Below the pieces are notes generated by a model, which was not told the DNA's origin, made no database searches, and worked only from the letters and a program-made list of their open reading frames with translations. The translations under genes and the position numbers were made by a program. This document shows, piece after piece, positions 11,768 through 24,966 of a DNA stretch of 64,000 bases. The stretch comes from Sebastes aleutianus (lineage: Eukaryota > Chordata > Actinopteri > Perciformes > Sebastidae): assembly GCA_916700875.1 (NCBI GenBank), contig CAKAKS010000022.1:11740013-11804012 (forward strand). The letters are read 5' to 3'. Positions within the stretch are counted from its first letter, which is position 1. Every line of letters starts with the position of its first letter.

Positions 11768-13934
11768 CAGAAAACTGCTCTGTTGTGGACCTGGCGCCAC
11801 ATTAAATGCAGATGATCCCGAGGAATGTTCCATATGGTTCTGACTGCTGGATCACTAGGAACAGGTTTTCTTGTCGGACTTGCATACCAGAGGGAGGTAA
11901 GGCCTGATAACCAGGACCACATGCCGGCAGAGGGCCTCTCTCTCTCATATCAGATACATGTGTCCTGTCACACGGAGAAGACATACACACACCATCTCTA
12001 TAAGCAAATGTAAATGGAACACAGGTCCTCAGAAAGAGACGGGAAAAAAAGGATTTAATTACAGAATTTAAAACATCTGATAAAATATTTCAAGCTCCGT
12101 GGAGTTTCCATTATGTCTTCCGCAGCGAACACAGAAGAGTTACAGCTTGTTTTGGTTGGGAGATGCTCAGAGACCCCGCGGAGACTTAACAGAAGTTTAG
12201 CTTCTTTTTAAAGAACTTTTTATCCAGATATCTTAATACCGGCTAAGAAGCCCCGACTGGACGCTGTATATCATAACGGGCCTGACACGGCAATTGCTTG
12301 TCTCCCGTTGATAAATGGGGCTCAAGAGGAGCGGCACATTTTTGGGATGCTCCATCTTCACAGATGTCTCAACTGACAGCTCTGTAGTAAATCCACCGAC
12401 CACACTGGACTCCTCCAGGCTCTTTATTTCTCTCCATGAGCGAGCTGGCACACGACTGATTGTCAGTTTCATGTGAGTGACAGTGGGACATCTAATGGTT
12501 AGTTTCTGCATAACCACATCTGGTCTGCCTCATGTTGTGAAAGGTAAGAATAGATCCAGCAGGCATGAATGGACATATTCTGTTTCAAATGATGGGAATG
12601 TCTCCTAAAAGCTGCATCACAATGAATTTGTTTACGCGTAGACTGCCTTATGTAAATAGTCAAAATCTTTTTTATTTTCTATCTGGGCCACATCTCAGCA
12701 GGTGCTGTCACAATCTTCCTGTTAGCGTGACGTCTGTGTACATATTTGAGCCCCCCGAAACAAAATAAGCCCGCTGATGCGTAGCAGCCGATCCATCTGG
12801 AACGTGAACTCTCCAGCTACATCCACTGGAGTTGTCACTCGAGCGGCAGAGCCATTTGATTTGTAATTTTCTTTCAAATAGCAATTTTCATGTAAATCAG
12901 ATGATGTTTTACAGAAATACAAAACAGACTGGAGGTTTTTCAGTCGTTGTTACACAGCTGGATGCTTTTCATATCCTGCTGCATGTGCTCGAGTTCTTAT
13001 TGAAAATCACTCTGTAAACTGTATTTGAAGTGAAAATTACAAACACCGCTCGACTGAATATGAAGAAGACTCAAATTACAAGCGTGTCAATTCTGATTTG
13101 GTTTTCCTTTTGTACTAATTGATTCACGTCCTCAGCCTAAAGACGCCTCCTGGACTTATTTGGAGGAAGAGCAGACGGTCTCTGCATGGGTTCACTTTTA
13201 TCAAATACTGCTCGCAATGATTAAAAGACTAATTTTGTAGATGTCAACCGTATCCGATTCACACTGTTAAGAACCAGACACCTTATATACACAAAGTAGA
13301 TCCTAACACTGGCTTTCAAATGAAGTTTATGAATGTGGATTTTAGGGCTGACACACCAACCGAGTTTGGGGCTGTTGGTGAGCGTCTGTCGGCCAAGTAG
13401 ATTCCTTTTCAGTCTATCAATTAATGGACAACTCATCCCAACACTCAGCTGCTTTGTATGATCAACCAGCTCTAGGAAAAAGAAAGTTAAGGCCCCAGAC
13501 CTGTGAGTAACCATCTGAATAGCTTTAACAGCCTTTTTGGGAGTTTCTTTTTGCTTTTAACTGACTTCACAGTGATGATGAAACAACGAGACACCTTTGG
13601 GTTTTGCATCACTGCAGCTTTTTCACACTAAAACTCAGCTCCTGAGCTCTCTGGGTGTCTCCCTGAGCAACAGTGCCTCTGTTTGGCAGCACCGATGTAT
13701 CAATCTGGACAATATTCTGCTCGAGTAAAGTAGAAAAGTAGAACATCACATCACGAGTCTACGGCAGACACATTACAGACTGGAATACACAGGCAGTACT
13801 GCAGGGACGTCATGTCTCTTCTTTTGATAGCTCAGAGACACAACCAACACTACCCACCCACCACAGGTAGTAAGTGAGAAAATATTAGCAGTGTGCGGCT
13901 CTGTCCTCCTTCCTCCTGCCGTGTCATATCTTAC

Positions 13935-14060
13935 CAGTAAGTGGCCGGTGGCAGGGTCAGCCGTCATGGCCTCGTTCTGGAAAGTGTTGGCCTGAACCAG
14001 CTGCTCCTCCTCCTTCCTGTCCTTCTGCCCGGCGTCGTCATCGTCCAGCTCATCCAGGCT
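13935..14060 (-). CDS. PAWR: PAWR coding exon 3 (acidic part of SAC region)
   Basis: A 126-nt exon encoding 42 residues, SLDELDDDDAGQKDRK through ATGHLL. It matches the mammalian segment that follows NLS2 (an acidic LDE...DDEAGQK...RK run, then QNT.QNEA and a terminal LL), the C-terminal half of the SAC domain and its continuation. The acceptor is a pyrimidine tract ending ctctcag/AGC and the donor is CTG/gtaaga, both on the minus strand. It is in phase 0 at both ends, so it joins exon 2 without a frame change and its deletion would keep frame. It lies 45.4 kb downstream of exon 2. The longer open frame around it (13773-14120) is intronic read-through on both sides. Confidence 0.95.
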
Positions 14061-14566
14061 CTGAGAGAAGAGGAAGATTAGATCAGTATAGTCACAGAGA
14101 CTATGTTTACATGCACACAAGAAATCAGGTTACGGGGAGAAACCAGACTAAGGCAAAGAAGAAATAAGATAGCAAGTTTTTGACACATTTCACTAATCAA
14201 AACAAATGCCTGTACTTCTTGCAACCCATGCATAAGCATGCGAGAGCCCTGTAGGATTTTAAGTGTATATTAACATACTTATTGCTATTTTTACAGAGAA
14301 CAGTTTTTCGTTGCCATGCGCCTTTAATCGCAAACTACAATGTTTTTTTTCTAGAGTCGTTTTTCATTTCACAAAAATGGATTGCTGGCGCTGATACCAC
14401 CATGAATTGCGCATCACTTGCAACCGCTATCTGCCCCGTCTCAAGGTCCGATTCACTAAAGATATTGCACTAATGATATTACAGCGCAAACACACCCATA
14501 AACTTTCGCAGCTGAGTGCAGGAGGGAAAGGGAAGAAGTCATTTATCTATTTGTTTGTATAAGAAT

Positions 14567-14642
14567 TAGGGCTGTCAACGTTATCGCGATAATAACGTGA
14601 TAACAGTTGACAACTAATCGATCAATGTTGCAGCTCTAATCC
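14567..14642 (+). repeat. hAT-like terminus fragment, copy 4
   Basis: AGGGCTGTCAACGTTATCGC plus ATAATAACGTGATAAC, then a jump to CAACTAATCGATCAATGTTGCAGC from the other ubiquitous family. A short chimeric remnant. Confidence 0.5.
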
Positions 14643-17308
14643 TGTAAACATGGCGAAGAAATCAGCTTTCTCCAACAGAAATCTCGCTAATCAAGTTTTC
14701 CCTTCTACACTAAGTAAAGAAATCCGGTCCCTATAGAGAGCCGACAGTAAACTCGGTCACTTCAGTGTGTGTTGACAGATGCGCGGTGGCTGGCGAGGTC
14801 ATTCCCACCATAACAGCGATGTTGACCTCTGGCTCAACGCAGCCAGGGTCTCCTCTTAATCCTCTTAAGACATGATCACATTCACTTCTAGGAATCCCTG
14901 AGGAGATGCAGCTCAAACACTATCACAAACACTGGATGGACTCTTTAGTCAAGCAACAGGAAGACGGCCTGTTTGACGGCCTTTCACCTCTGGGGGGACA
15001 GTCAGAGGGGATTTTTTGACCAGTGGAATGTGCCTTGAAAACACAATAAAAGACATGTACAAACATACAGAGAGCAAACATCCCTCAGACAGAGGAGTGG
15101 AGGATTTAGCTTTCATTATTTAGACGGATATTTTGCACATTGCCTGGGAAAAGCTCCAACTTCACTCCTTGTAATCTTAGCTTTATCATGAAATATGTGC
15201 ACAGCCTCAGCTTCCTATTTGCATTACTTTACGGTGACTGTGCGGCGGAGTTAGCGGGTTCATCTGTCGGGGAGCGGCGAAGATTCATTGCGTAAACAGA
15301 GCTCAGCATTAGGATGGATGGTCGGATCGTGACGAGAGACAGAGATCGAGAGCCAAACTCCCAGAGGGTCACAATGCAAACCAGTCTTTCCTGTTTCATG
15401 CTGCAGGCAGAACAAAAGGTGCCCGCTCAAAAGGCTCTTTAGCGGTAAAAATAGCCTTACAAGGTTAACAAGGAATGCAGTCATTTGCGAGGCCTTTCCT
15501 GCCAAACGGTTTATCAGTTGTCCTTGGGGAAAACGCCAGCCTCTTTTCTTTTTGACTCTTTGACTTTCCTCCTTCTCCTGAATCAGCTCTCTCTCCATCT
15601 CTACCATGCATGCACACAAGAACTGGAACAATCTTGCAATACCTTACTTATGTCAGAGAGGTTTTTTATTTCCATAGTTTGTGGTGTTCGTGTGCACTAT
15701 TTTCACCACCATTTCAAGATTAAGTCCTAACACTATGTGGGAAATAAAGGGCCAGAGGTTTTGGAGATTAAAAACTGAAATTAAACAGAAGTTCGTCTGT
15801 GTCAACACAAAGTGAATTGTGCGGTGACTAACCACTCTGCTATGCACAAACTTGCCTGAAATGTGGAATTGGGAATCTCAAAGTTTATTTTGGATGGAGA
15901 TGCTGCCCGTTTTGCCCTCTAGTATTCCAAATTGCTGTGCATTTCTTCTATTCCAAATAAAGGGAAAGGGGGATCTGTGTGCAACCATATAAGGGAAGTT
16001 TTTGCCCCTGAATTCATAGATGTATTTTGCTGGCCAATTTCTTACCTTGGGCCATGAAAACAAGCAGGGAAGGTGTGGATAGATGCATGTGTGCAGGGAT
16101 ACAAAGGGGTCCAAAACTAAGAGTTACTAAAAAGGGATTATTTTCTTTTAGCACAAATAAAATACAGAGCACTGCTCTTTAATAACACTGTTAGTGGTTG
16201 CAGATTTGGCATTTTTAAAACATCATTCTCCTTCATGAAAGCACACTCCGTTCACATGATATATTCTGAAAGAACACATTGTTTTAGTGAAACAAACAAT
16301 GTCATGCATTGTATATTTAATATTTATAAGAACATTTTTGCACCAGTGGGACTCAGATAAACATCTGGATCTTCAAGCTAAACTAAAAACTCCTAACACA
16401 TCTGGCTTTTTGCCTCCAAAAATGGTCATTTTAAAAGTCTGCTACTCTCAAACTTGATTACAGTTTTGGTTATTTGGGTGCATGCTACCCAGATGCAACT
16501 GATTACACATGATGAAAGCACGTTTTATACTACACCAGGACCTTCAGATTGATTAAAAATATAAAAAACACATCAATATAGCTGAATTACATGATTATTA
16601 ATCCTGGAAATAAAGTCAATATACAATTGTCTCTGATTAACTGCCCCCTAATGAGCTATACATTTAGGTTAATACTGTAAAACGCAGCCCAAAGTCGATA
16701 CGCATAACTTCATGGATTCCTATGACATGCCAAGTCAAAGAGGTTAAAAAGAGGAGCGTGAGCTGAAAAGAAGCAGCCAGATTTCCAGAATCCTCTCCAC
16801 TTCCTGTTTACAGCAGGACCAAGAGTCAGGGCCTCACAAGATGGTTTACTTTAGTAAAACAAGTAAAACACGTATCCTGGTCGGCTCCACGCTGGAGAGA
16901 CTCCGTCCTGTCCGTCACTGTGCACACGAAGAATTAAAGAAGCTACATCTGGAGCAGAGCTTCACGCTCTATTGGGATGTCTGTTGTGGTTGGAAACTCT
17001 CCCTTTTGGGAGGAAAATGATCAGTCGTCTATTCCAAAGCCCCTGGCTGCAAATATCTGCATGCATCTGATCCTTTGTCTGCACAACAGCAGGCAGTGAG
17101 CTTTAGTTCCCCGACTCTGACATTTGCCTTTTAAGTGACTGTCAAAGTCGCATGGTTAATTTGAGTGAGTGCATTGTGTGCCAGCAGATCAACAGCATTA
17201 CACAAAGTATATAAAAGAGTAAGAAATGATGGGCTGTCAAAGGCTGATGTCAATCAAATGTACTGAAGAATTTTGCATTTTATGGGAACAGGAGCTCTAA
17301 AAGAAGCA

Positions 17309-17660
17309 TTAAAGGTTTGCTGTGTAGGATTTAGCGGCATCTAGCGGTGCCAACCGACTGAATACGCCTCCGCTCGCCCCTACTTTTCCAAGCGTGTTGG
17401 AGAACTACGGTGGCCTTCAGGTAACGTAAAAACCTGAAAGCTCTCGAGAGAGTCAGTGATTGGTTTGTCCGTTCTGGGCTACTGTAGAAACATGGCAATG
17501 CAACACAGGGATGTCACAAGAAACGATACTTCGGTACCAAGTCGATGCCAAAATTCGGAAATCGTGACAGTACTTGTTTTCCTACAGTACCGTAGGTACC
17601 GTCAGGGCACGAAACTAATGCCGTCCCGAGGACGATAGAAAATGTGTTGGGGACACAGCA
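17309..17660 (+). mobile_element. 'TGTGTAGGATTTAG' element fragment plus inserted remnant
   Basis: TGTGTAGGATTTAGCGGCAT and TTGTCCGTTCTGGGC are shared with the fuller copy at 29.56-30.04 kb. From about 17507 the sequence changes to a stretch of GTCACAAGAAACGATAC and TACCGTAGGTACCGTCA, which resembles the remnant at 49.3 kb (TGTCACGATACCAAAA). Two different repeat families are juxtaposed. Confidence 0.55.
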
Positions 17661-19559
17661 AACTCAGTATCGACCCGTCCAGGAGACACACCCTATTTTT
17701 TCCCTGATGCTGCTACATTGCGAACAACAAATCCGTGTTGAAATCGACATGAAGAGAGCTAATTAACGTTACTTGTTAGCTCTGTGCAGGTCAAGCAACC
17801 AGACTACATTCACAAAAACAGTAATTTTACCTCGCAGAACACAGGAGTACACATACGTTCACATTATTCCTAACCTTATGGATTAGCTTTCTTTGGTAAC
17901 CTACGTCACTGCTTGGCTGAGTGGGCGTTTCCATTTGGAAACAATGTCAGCAATTCAGTGAAGTTATTGTCCGACTCAAACCCAAATCTTCTTCTCAGAG
18001 AACCTATTCAAGATCCAATATGAACATCCTTGACACCCTGCCAACGCTCTGTCCACTTAGCCCTCAGATTTATCTCTAAACAAGCAAAGGGCACCTCCGC
18101 CGGAGGCCCGCTCTTATACAGCAGGCTTAATGACTTGTGTGTATTAATCACCTGCCACTCGTTACAGCACAGTGACTCCATTAAGATGATCTATTAGAGA
18201 GGAGGGACGCTTGGCACACTGTCTTTTTAATCGGGACTGCCAGTCAGCTCAGACGTCAGCACAGACAGGCACAGCGTTGCGCTCAGGTATGGCAGAGATC
18301 AGAGTGAGGACATCCACCCCGGAGCTGCTGGCTGATTAATGGGACGCCACAGACTGCCAAGGTCAGTGTTAGGTCCAGGAGGGGTACGCCAACTCTGAGC
18401 AGGAGTGAGACATCATTTGACAGCCTCAAAAAGGTGCGACTGGACCTCCACTGACCTGTGGCTGAACTATTGCATTTAAACCTGTGAGGAAAACTAATAT
18501 GTTCTGTCACCTGCTGTGACCTTTATCCAAAAGATAAAGTACTCTTTAATCAAAGTATCATCAAGATAATAAGTTACTGGTATGTCTGAGCAACAGGTTT
18601 AGAAGTGGAAGGTACTGAATGTCTGTTTGCTCTGCTTTTCTGTAACAAATTTTGCTCAACTTTTATTTAACCAGTAGAGTCTCTTGAGATCTCAAGTTGA
18701 AGCGAACATGGCAGCATAATTATGTTACACAGGCAGACACAGAACCCAAGGAAGGAAGAAAAAACATAAAAGACATTAAAGCAAATTAAAAACACAATTT
18801 CTCAGCAAAAACTAACGCCGCGCGTTGTCAAGAAATACCACCATTCAAGATTTATCACCATTAGGGCGTCTGATTTCATTCACTCTTTCCAAAACCTGAT
18901 GCCTTTTTTCATTCAAGCCCCAAAAATGCACAACAGCGTCTTTTGTGAGAGGGTTCTTTGGGGACAGAGTCGAGTCAAACGGCGTACAAGACATTCTCAA
19001 GAATCAAAAGCTTGTGTTGGCCACAAAGCCCCGGGCTGCTTTCTTTAAAATCATGTGTTTATCAAGTGAAAGCCTTGCACCATTTAGCTTTGAACTTGAA
19101 GTCTGTTTGACCCTCACACCAAGTGAGACTATAATATTTTAATCAGCACTCAGCCAGACCTCAAAATGAGTTCGCTTTACACAGGGGGGGGGGTGCAGTG
19201 AAAGAAATTTGACAAACAAACCGGCAGGGGTCCGGCTGCGATTGTTGTCTCAGAGATAGCAGCATCAGCATTCCTCTGGATGTGTCAGATGGAGCTGAGG
19301 CCGGAGGGCAGGTCGGTCAGACTCAGCAGGGCTGGGCAGAGATCTTTGACTGACTGAAAAGGCTTTAAAACATGTGGGGAAAACTTTAAAGTTTGCCAAA
19401 CTTGTTCTCCGGTCTATAACCTTCACAGTAGGTTGGAACAGTCTGGCTGTGGGTGTGTTTGTGTGTGTGTGGTGGAGAGGGGCTGTATAAATGGGACTTT
19501 ACACTCCAACATGGCAGACCAACGCAGAAAACCAGAGATGTCAGGATTGGCAAGAAGTG

Positions 19560-19665
19560 TGAAACTAGAGCTGACCGACACATCAGCAGGCCGATATCAG
19601 GCTATCGCAGAGATATTGTGTCTGCGTGCATGTTGGCAGACATGCAAAAAAGCATGTAAACTGCA
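19560..19665 (+). repeat. Repeat fragment of 'GCCGATATC' type
   Basis: CTGACCGACACATCAGCAGG and GCCGATATCAGG resemble the ends of the composite at 44.53-45.12 kb. A short (GT)n run lies just before it (19448-19481). Confidence 0.35.
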
Positions 19666-19695
19666 GCAGTAAATGTTTTATTGCAAGCATGTGTA

Positions 19696-20668
19696 AGGGC
19701 TGTCAAAGTTAACGCGATAATAACGTGTTAACGCAAATTTGTTTTAACGCCACTAATTTCTTTAAAGGGACTGTTTGTAACTTTTTAAGCGTATAAATGT
19801 ACCGGGTCGGGACACATGCGCGCTCGCATATGCGCGCTCGCGTGTGGCCGCTGTCTCTGCTCCTCTGCCTGCTTGCCTTCACACAGACAGCGCGTGCGTT
19901 CTCGCTGTCTCGCTCCACCTCTAGACGTGAACGCGCGCTCACTCCACACTGCAGAAGAGTTAGTTTAGCTCTGAGAATATCTAGTGAATGTGCAGTGGAC
20001 GTTTGTGCAGAAATAAATGCTGCAGCTCCTCCAGACCAACAGAGGTTTTCCGTGTCTTGTGAAGTGACGGGGCTCCGCAGCGAGAAACATTATCGTGTCC
20101 GACCAAAACTCCGGTGTCTCCCCTGTTCCCTCCGGCCGCGGTCGGGAGACGATAACGTTACTCGCTGCGGAGCCCCGCTGCTTCAGAGCCCCGGCACCGA
20201 CGCTGAAGCAGGAAAGCCAACACTAGGATCAGCAGTGATTCATGGAGAGACCTTCGTCTGGTCAGCTAACATTACTGCCAAGCAGCTGAAATATAGAGTG
20301 ATATTGTGGTTTTAGCTGACGTGTGTCGCCTCACTGTTTTGAGCGATGCTCGTTCATGTCTATGTAGAGCGAGCAAGCGCGAGCCCGGCGCTGACTTTCG
20401 TTGACTTAACGGCCACAGGTGTCGCTGTTAACAAGCAATTCTGAAAGTTACAAATAGTCCCTTTAACGCATTAATGCAACTTGCAATTGTTTTGGTTGTA
20501 GTGGGCTCAGTTTTAAAGTTAGAGTGAAGATACTGGCATCATACTAAACTCCAAACCTTTGCTAAATTTTGGCGAGGAAAAACAGACAGACATGCCCACT
20601 TTATGATAATCACATACAGTTTGGGGCAAGTCATAGTCAAGTCAGCCCACTGACAGCTTTTGTTTGAC
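19696..20668 (+). mobile_element. hAT-like family, copy 5, split by a nested element
   Basis: The left part, 19696-19765, starts AGGGCTGTCAAAGTTAACGC. It resumes at 20463 with TTAACGCATTAATGCAACTT and runs to about 20668 through CATGCCCACTTTATGATAAT and GGCAAGTCATAGTC. The 697 bp between are a separate element. Compared with copy 1 the join across the insertion is seamless apart from the TTAA duplication. Confidence 0.75.
19766..20462. mobile_element. Nested 697-bp element with TTAA target-site duplication
   Basis: Termini AGGGACTGTTTGTAACTTT and (inverted) AGGGACTATTTGTAACTTT differ at one position. Both sides are flanked by TTAA (19762-19765 and 20463-20466), and removing the insert plus one TTAA restores the host repeat. 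TTAA duplication is typical of piggyBac-superfamily MITEs, but the ends do not begin with the usual CCC, so superfamily is uncertain. The interior is unusually rich in CpG and GCGC. A 172-codon frame at 19797-20315 is treated as fortuitous. Confidence 0.8.
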
Positions 20669-21929
20669 TTGTTCTTTCATGTCAGTAACTGTCAGTCATT
20701 CATCGCGAAGCCTTCAAACAGCTTGCTGTATGGCTAAGAGAGCTCTTCAACGTGGATTACAACACAGTGAAGTGTAAAAGAGAGGCCAATGGACGACCTT
20801 AAATAAACCTCCTCCCTGCTTTAAACAGGCTTACTACAGCTGCGCCTCTGACCCTCAGCAGACCATAATAGTCTTGCGACTGTGGCCCCTCTGCATGCAC
20901 AAACTGACACGCTTCAAGAGCAACGGTATTATTTATCAACACCAACCGGGCGCTGCATGATCGCGCTACCTATCCGAACGTTAATCCAATGAATCACCAC
21001 ATCAATCTGAAAAACAGCAGTATTTTGCCCGTCAACCTCGGGAGCAAAACAATCATTATCAATTCAAGCCAGCATCCAGCTGTGGATGAGTTCTTAAGTG
21101 CTTATTGAAGGCGTTGACATCAAGAGGCAGGTGAAGTTTAAAGTTGCACGTAAGCGACACTTAATGAGTCAAACACTGAAAAATGAAGGGGTTTACATGA
21201 CAGGAAGTGTAAAACATTGCTAATGGGTGACATTAACTGATTAGGTTTAATGCCGTGAAATTATTCGAGATCATGGAAAAGTGTATAATTACATGGGTTT
21301 GCCTCGGATCCCTGATAAATATTTAACAACGGGTAGTGGTTGAATTTACGCATTACAGATTGGTTTACATAACTGCAGGGGAAATGTCAAATCTGTTGTG
21401 CTTTTCTAATGACTTAAGATGCCATGCCTGCCAGAATGAGGGATTTTAAAACATGCTATCAAGTGGTAAATGTACCTAAATCTTGACACCAAAATGAGGT
21501 AAAAACGTACAAATGAGGGCAGTTTATCAGCGTGCGAGTGCATGCGAGTCAAACACATTTGCTTTTGGTTCATAAAACATGAAAAATGTCGGGTTTCTAT
21601 GTTTTGTATGCTGTTTCCTGCAGCGATAAACATTGTCATCCCAGGAAATTGAGAGCAGGCTGAGCTCTGCTGTTGTGCTGGAGGTCGTCATCTTTTTTGT
21701 GTATTTGCTCAATCCTCCTTCCTCATAAAAAAACGTTGACTTGCTTCTGAATGGAGGAGATGCTGTTTGAAATCTGATGAATATGTTATATAAACGTTCA
21801 GCCATCCTGACAGGCCCATACTGACACTCATCCTCTTAATACTTGACATTGAGTAATAACCGCTCTCTCCCTCAGTTAGAACAGGAGCTCTAGGCTGTGT
21901 TGAGAGAGGTAAGATAGTTTTAACATCTG

Positions 21930-22220
21930 TGTGTCACAACCACAGACCCGGTCGGCTGTAACTCAAGCTAGATGGAGACGGCGGGGGCAGGCTGGTGGCG
22001 ACTGCTGCTAGAGCGTTTATCCCAGCAGCCTCTCCTGAGTCCTGCGTCCCCGTAATGAATCCTGTTCCTGCAAAACCAGCGGTAATAACGGGGTGCCTGC
22101 TGTGTGCCGTACGGAGGCCGCGGAGGGGAAGTGGTCCGGTGTTTTGTCTAACTCCTAATCTCGGTTTTCGCCCTCCGGTGCTGGCATGCGCACTTCTTCT
22201 TCCGTCCTGTCCTGATGTTT
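21930..22220. repeat. CpG-rich intronic block, part 1
   Basis: GC- and CpG-rich against the surrounding intron, especially 21970-22170 (for example GGCCGCGGAGGGGAAGTGG). It resembles GC-rich internal parts of fish DNA-transposon derivatives and probably belongs with 22640-22990, separated by about 420 bp of ordinary sequence. An intronic CpG island or alternative promoter is the other reading. No coding exon with proper splice sites is recognised. Confidence 0.35.
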
Positions 22221-22639
22221 TTGCACAGCTTAACACAAAGGATAAAATCGGCAGTCCTACCAAGCTGCAGCACAATGGTGGTGTTTCAACACTTTTACAG
22301 CCCATCGTCCAGATACAGGTAGGATTAAGAAAAGCAAACTCCATCCGCTGATGACGACTGATGTTTTTGCCAATCAAGCTCAAATTAAAATACACCTAAG
22401 GGGGACTCTGTTGCATAAACTAGCAACTCAAAATGAAAAATGAGCTGTTCTCATCACCAGAGGACATCATGTACTGTAAACTGAGGTGTTCAGTGTCTTC
22501 TTGCAGCAGGAGATATTACACCTTTTGAGTACACGGGCACATAAAACTGGTATTAAAATCAATTTAAACTGACCTGCCATCTAGATAACTTGGAAATCAA
22601 ATCAAACCTGATATAACGGTGAGCCTCAGTCGTAATTTT

Positions 22640-22990
22640 AGAGTTGCTAGATGCGAGATCAGGAGCATTTCTATTGCCTCTCCACAGTTCTCAACGCTGC
22701 GATGCTGCGACGCTGAGCCGGCGGCTCGTAGCTAACGGTGCTAACAGAAAAAACATGGGGCAACAGCGCTGAAAGAGCTAACAGCGCCGTCGGTTACACA
22801 TATGAACATGAACTAGAAGCATGCACGGCCGGCGCGGCAATATCAAACAAGGAAAAGCTGGGATTAAAACACACACGGAGGGAGAGCGACTTCATTCTCT
22901 GCTCAGGTAGACGTTACTCCTCTATATCTTTACATAGCAAATAGTTGTTTGCTGCTATATTAAAGCTCTGGATATCATCTGGAGCGCCTT
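22640..22990. repeat. CpG-rich intronic block, part 2
   Basis: Contains GCGATGCTGCGACGCTGAGC, GCTAACGGTGCTAACAG, its echo GAGCTAACAGCGCC, and an AT-rich end with GCAAATAGTTGTTTGCTGC. The style is that of a repeat rather than an exon. No second copy in the window proves this. Confidence 0.35.
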
Positions 22991-24966
22991 TAAATCCTAT
23001 GTGAGCACCCACAGAGTACTCATTGTACTGTACGTCTGACTGTATGCGTGTTCACACTTGGTTCAGAGATGGATAGGAAGGAGATCATGTACCTCCGAGT
23101 TAATAACTCCTTATCTCACGGGCATTTTATCAGCAGACTACAATGTGACCCCTGACCCGGAGCTGTGGTCGACAGCCTCCAAATCTCCACTAACGTCCCC
23201 CTTGGAATGTCTGGTATCTCGTCACGTGTACAGCCAATCCTCGCCCCTGGCCCTGGCCCACAGCACGATGCTAAATGGGTTGTTTAACATCTGGTATCCC
23301 AGAGCGTTCTTCTATTTTACCCACAAAGCCTCACAAAGAGCGTGTTGGCGTGTCTACCTTGCAACCTGGCATGGGCTGAACTCGTCCATTTGGCAGAGGA
23401 GAAACGAGCCCGGCGTTTAGACAGAGAGGTATTGTGTAAGCAGAACCCGTTTAATGACGGACACCTCACAAAGAGGGGAGATATCTTGGGCCATTGTGGA
23501 GCTCTGACACTTGAGGAGCAGAAATCTGCTCTGCCTCTCTGTCGATTGGGTTTATCTAATGAGAACGAGAGCTAAGTGCCATTCAGTGCCTTTTCTGCTG
23601 GGCTATCGTGTTTTTTGGCTGCTGACGCTGGGTTTTCTTGGCCGGGGGCTCGCGCTCATTCAGAGCTCCAACAACTCTGGGACTATTCAGGTTTCACAGA
23701 CCTATCAAAAGAACCACAGACATGCTGGGCAGGAGTAAAGCCAGGTCCACAGCATCCAGGAAGCTACGGAAGTGGCAGCCAGAGCAAACGGCTTTCACAC
23801 ATTGTCTGATTGCTCGATGATAACGCTGTCCAACATCCTCTAAAATGTAGAAAGTTACCCGTTTTGGAGGCAAAAACAACCCCATACACTGCATTACAAT
23901 ACAATCCATAATCATGTTCGTGGCTCAACAGGACGTTTTAGAACCAGCTGGCAAAAAGGCAAAAGCTGCTGATAGAAACCTTCAGCGATAATGGCGTGTT
24001 AGTACACTGTTTATTCCCATATTCAAAACATTTTTTATCAAGAATGGCTCAACATGGGCTAGCTTATGCAAGTACACACTTTTCAAAGGCTTGCTCTATC
24101 CCTGTCTCAGACACAAACAGGTTTGTATAAAATAGATTTTTCTAAAAACAAGTGACTCGCCTTCACAAATAAACCAAAACAAAAATGAAGCATGTTACTG
24201 TACACCAATTCCAGTCTGTTAATGTGTTTATAGAGTAAATTACAACCGGTAGAATATTTACTTCCTGATTTGCCGCCCATCGTATTTCAAAGCGAGGTGT
24301 CTTTTTGGATGCACTTTTTGTTTATCATCATCACTGCTGAGCCAAGTTTCTGTTTTTTTCTCTTTTTTATTTGGGTTTTTCTCTATCAGTATTGGTAGTC
24401 TTGGGGTTTATTCAGTGTTGTTTGTGTCTCGGTCACTATTTTCACTTCAAAATGAATTAACTTACCAATTCAGATGGACGAAAATCTTGTTTACGAAAGT
24501 GGAATATTCTTTATGGAGAGTAAGGAATACCAACATGGTTAACCACACTGAAGGAAATGCTTGACAGTGATTCAAATCTGGTCGTCCAGGGAAACTAGGC
24601 CGTTTCATACGCTAGATATGTTGGGAGTCTCCCCGGCATGTTTGGTATTGTGTCAGGTTCTCAGTTGGAGCCTGTTCCCAATTATCCAGAATTGCACAGA
24701 ATTGTTAAGGATTAAATTCTCACTAAACGATTCCTGACACAGAAGTTTGAACTCACTGAGCTTCTGTCTACATTGCTGATTATGCATACATCAATACACA
24801 TGTAGTGTTTATGGTATGCACTCCAGAAGTTGTTGTATAACTCGATTTTTGGGCATTTTTGTAACAATTTTATTGGTAATTATATGTGTATTAATTGTTT
24901 GGCTTTGTTAGTAGTATGATGCCACCTGGTCTCCTGCATCTTTGCCTTCTTTACAGCAAGCACCAC

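Larger units (their letters stand above)
5566..13934 (-). other. PAWR: PAWR intron 3 (about 8.4 kb)
   Basis: Donor gtaaga at 13934-13929, acceptor gtttcag at 5572-5566. It holds repeat copies between 5.8 and 8.55 kb, an inverted-terminus element at 10.8-11.3 kb and a GA run at 11.74 kb. I see nothing further in 8546-10818 or 11291-13934 except the GA run. Confidence 0.85.

Noticed and set aside
19797..20315. 172-codon 'secreted protein' as a gene
   Set aside because: Lies wholly inside a nested non-autonomous transposon with clear TTAA duplications and shows no known domain.
21934..22395. 153-codon minus-strand frame in the CpG-rich block
   Set aside because: Long frames are expected by chance in GC-rich DNA because stop codons are AT-rich; no domain recognised.
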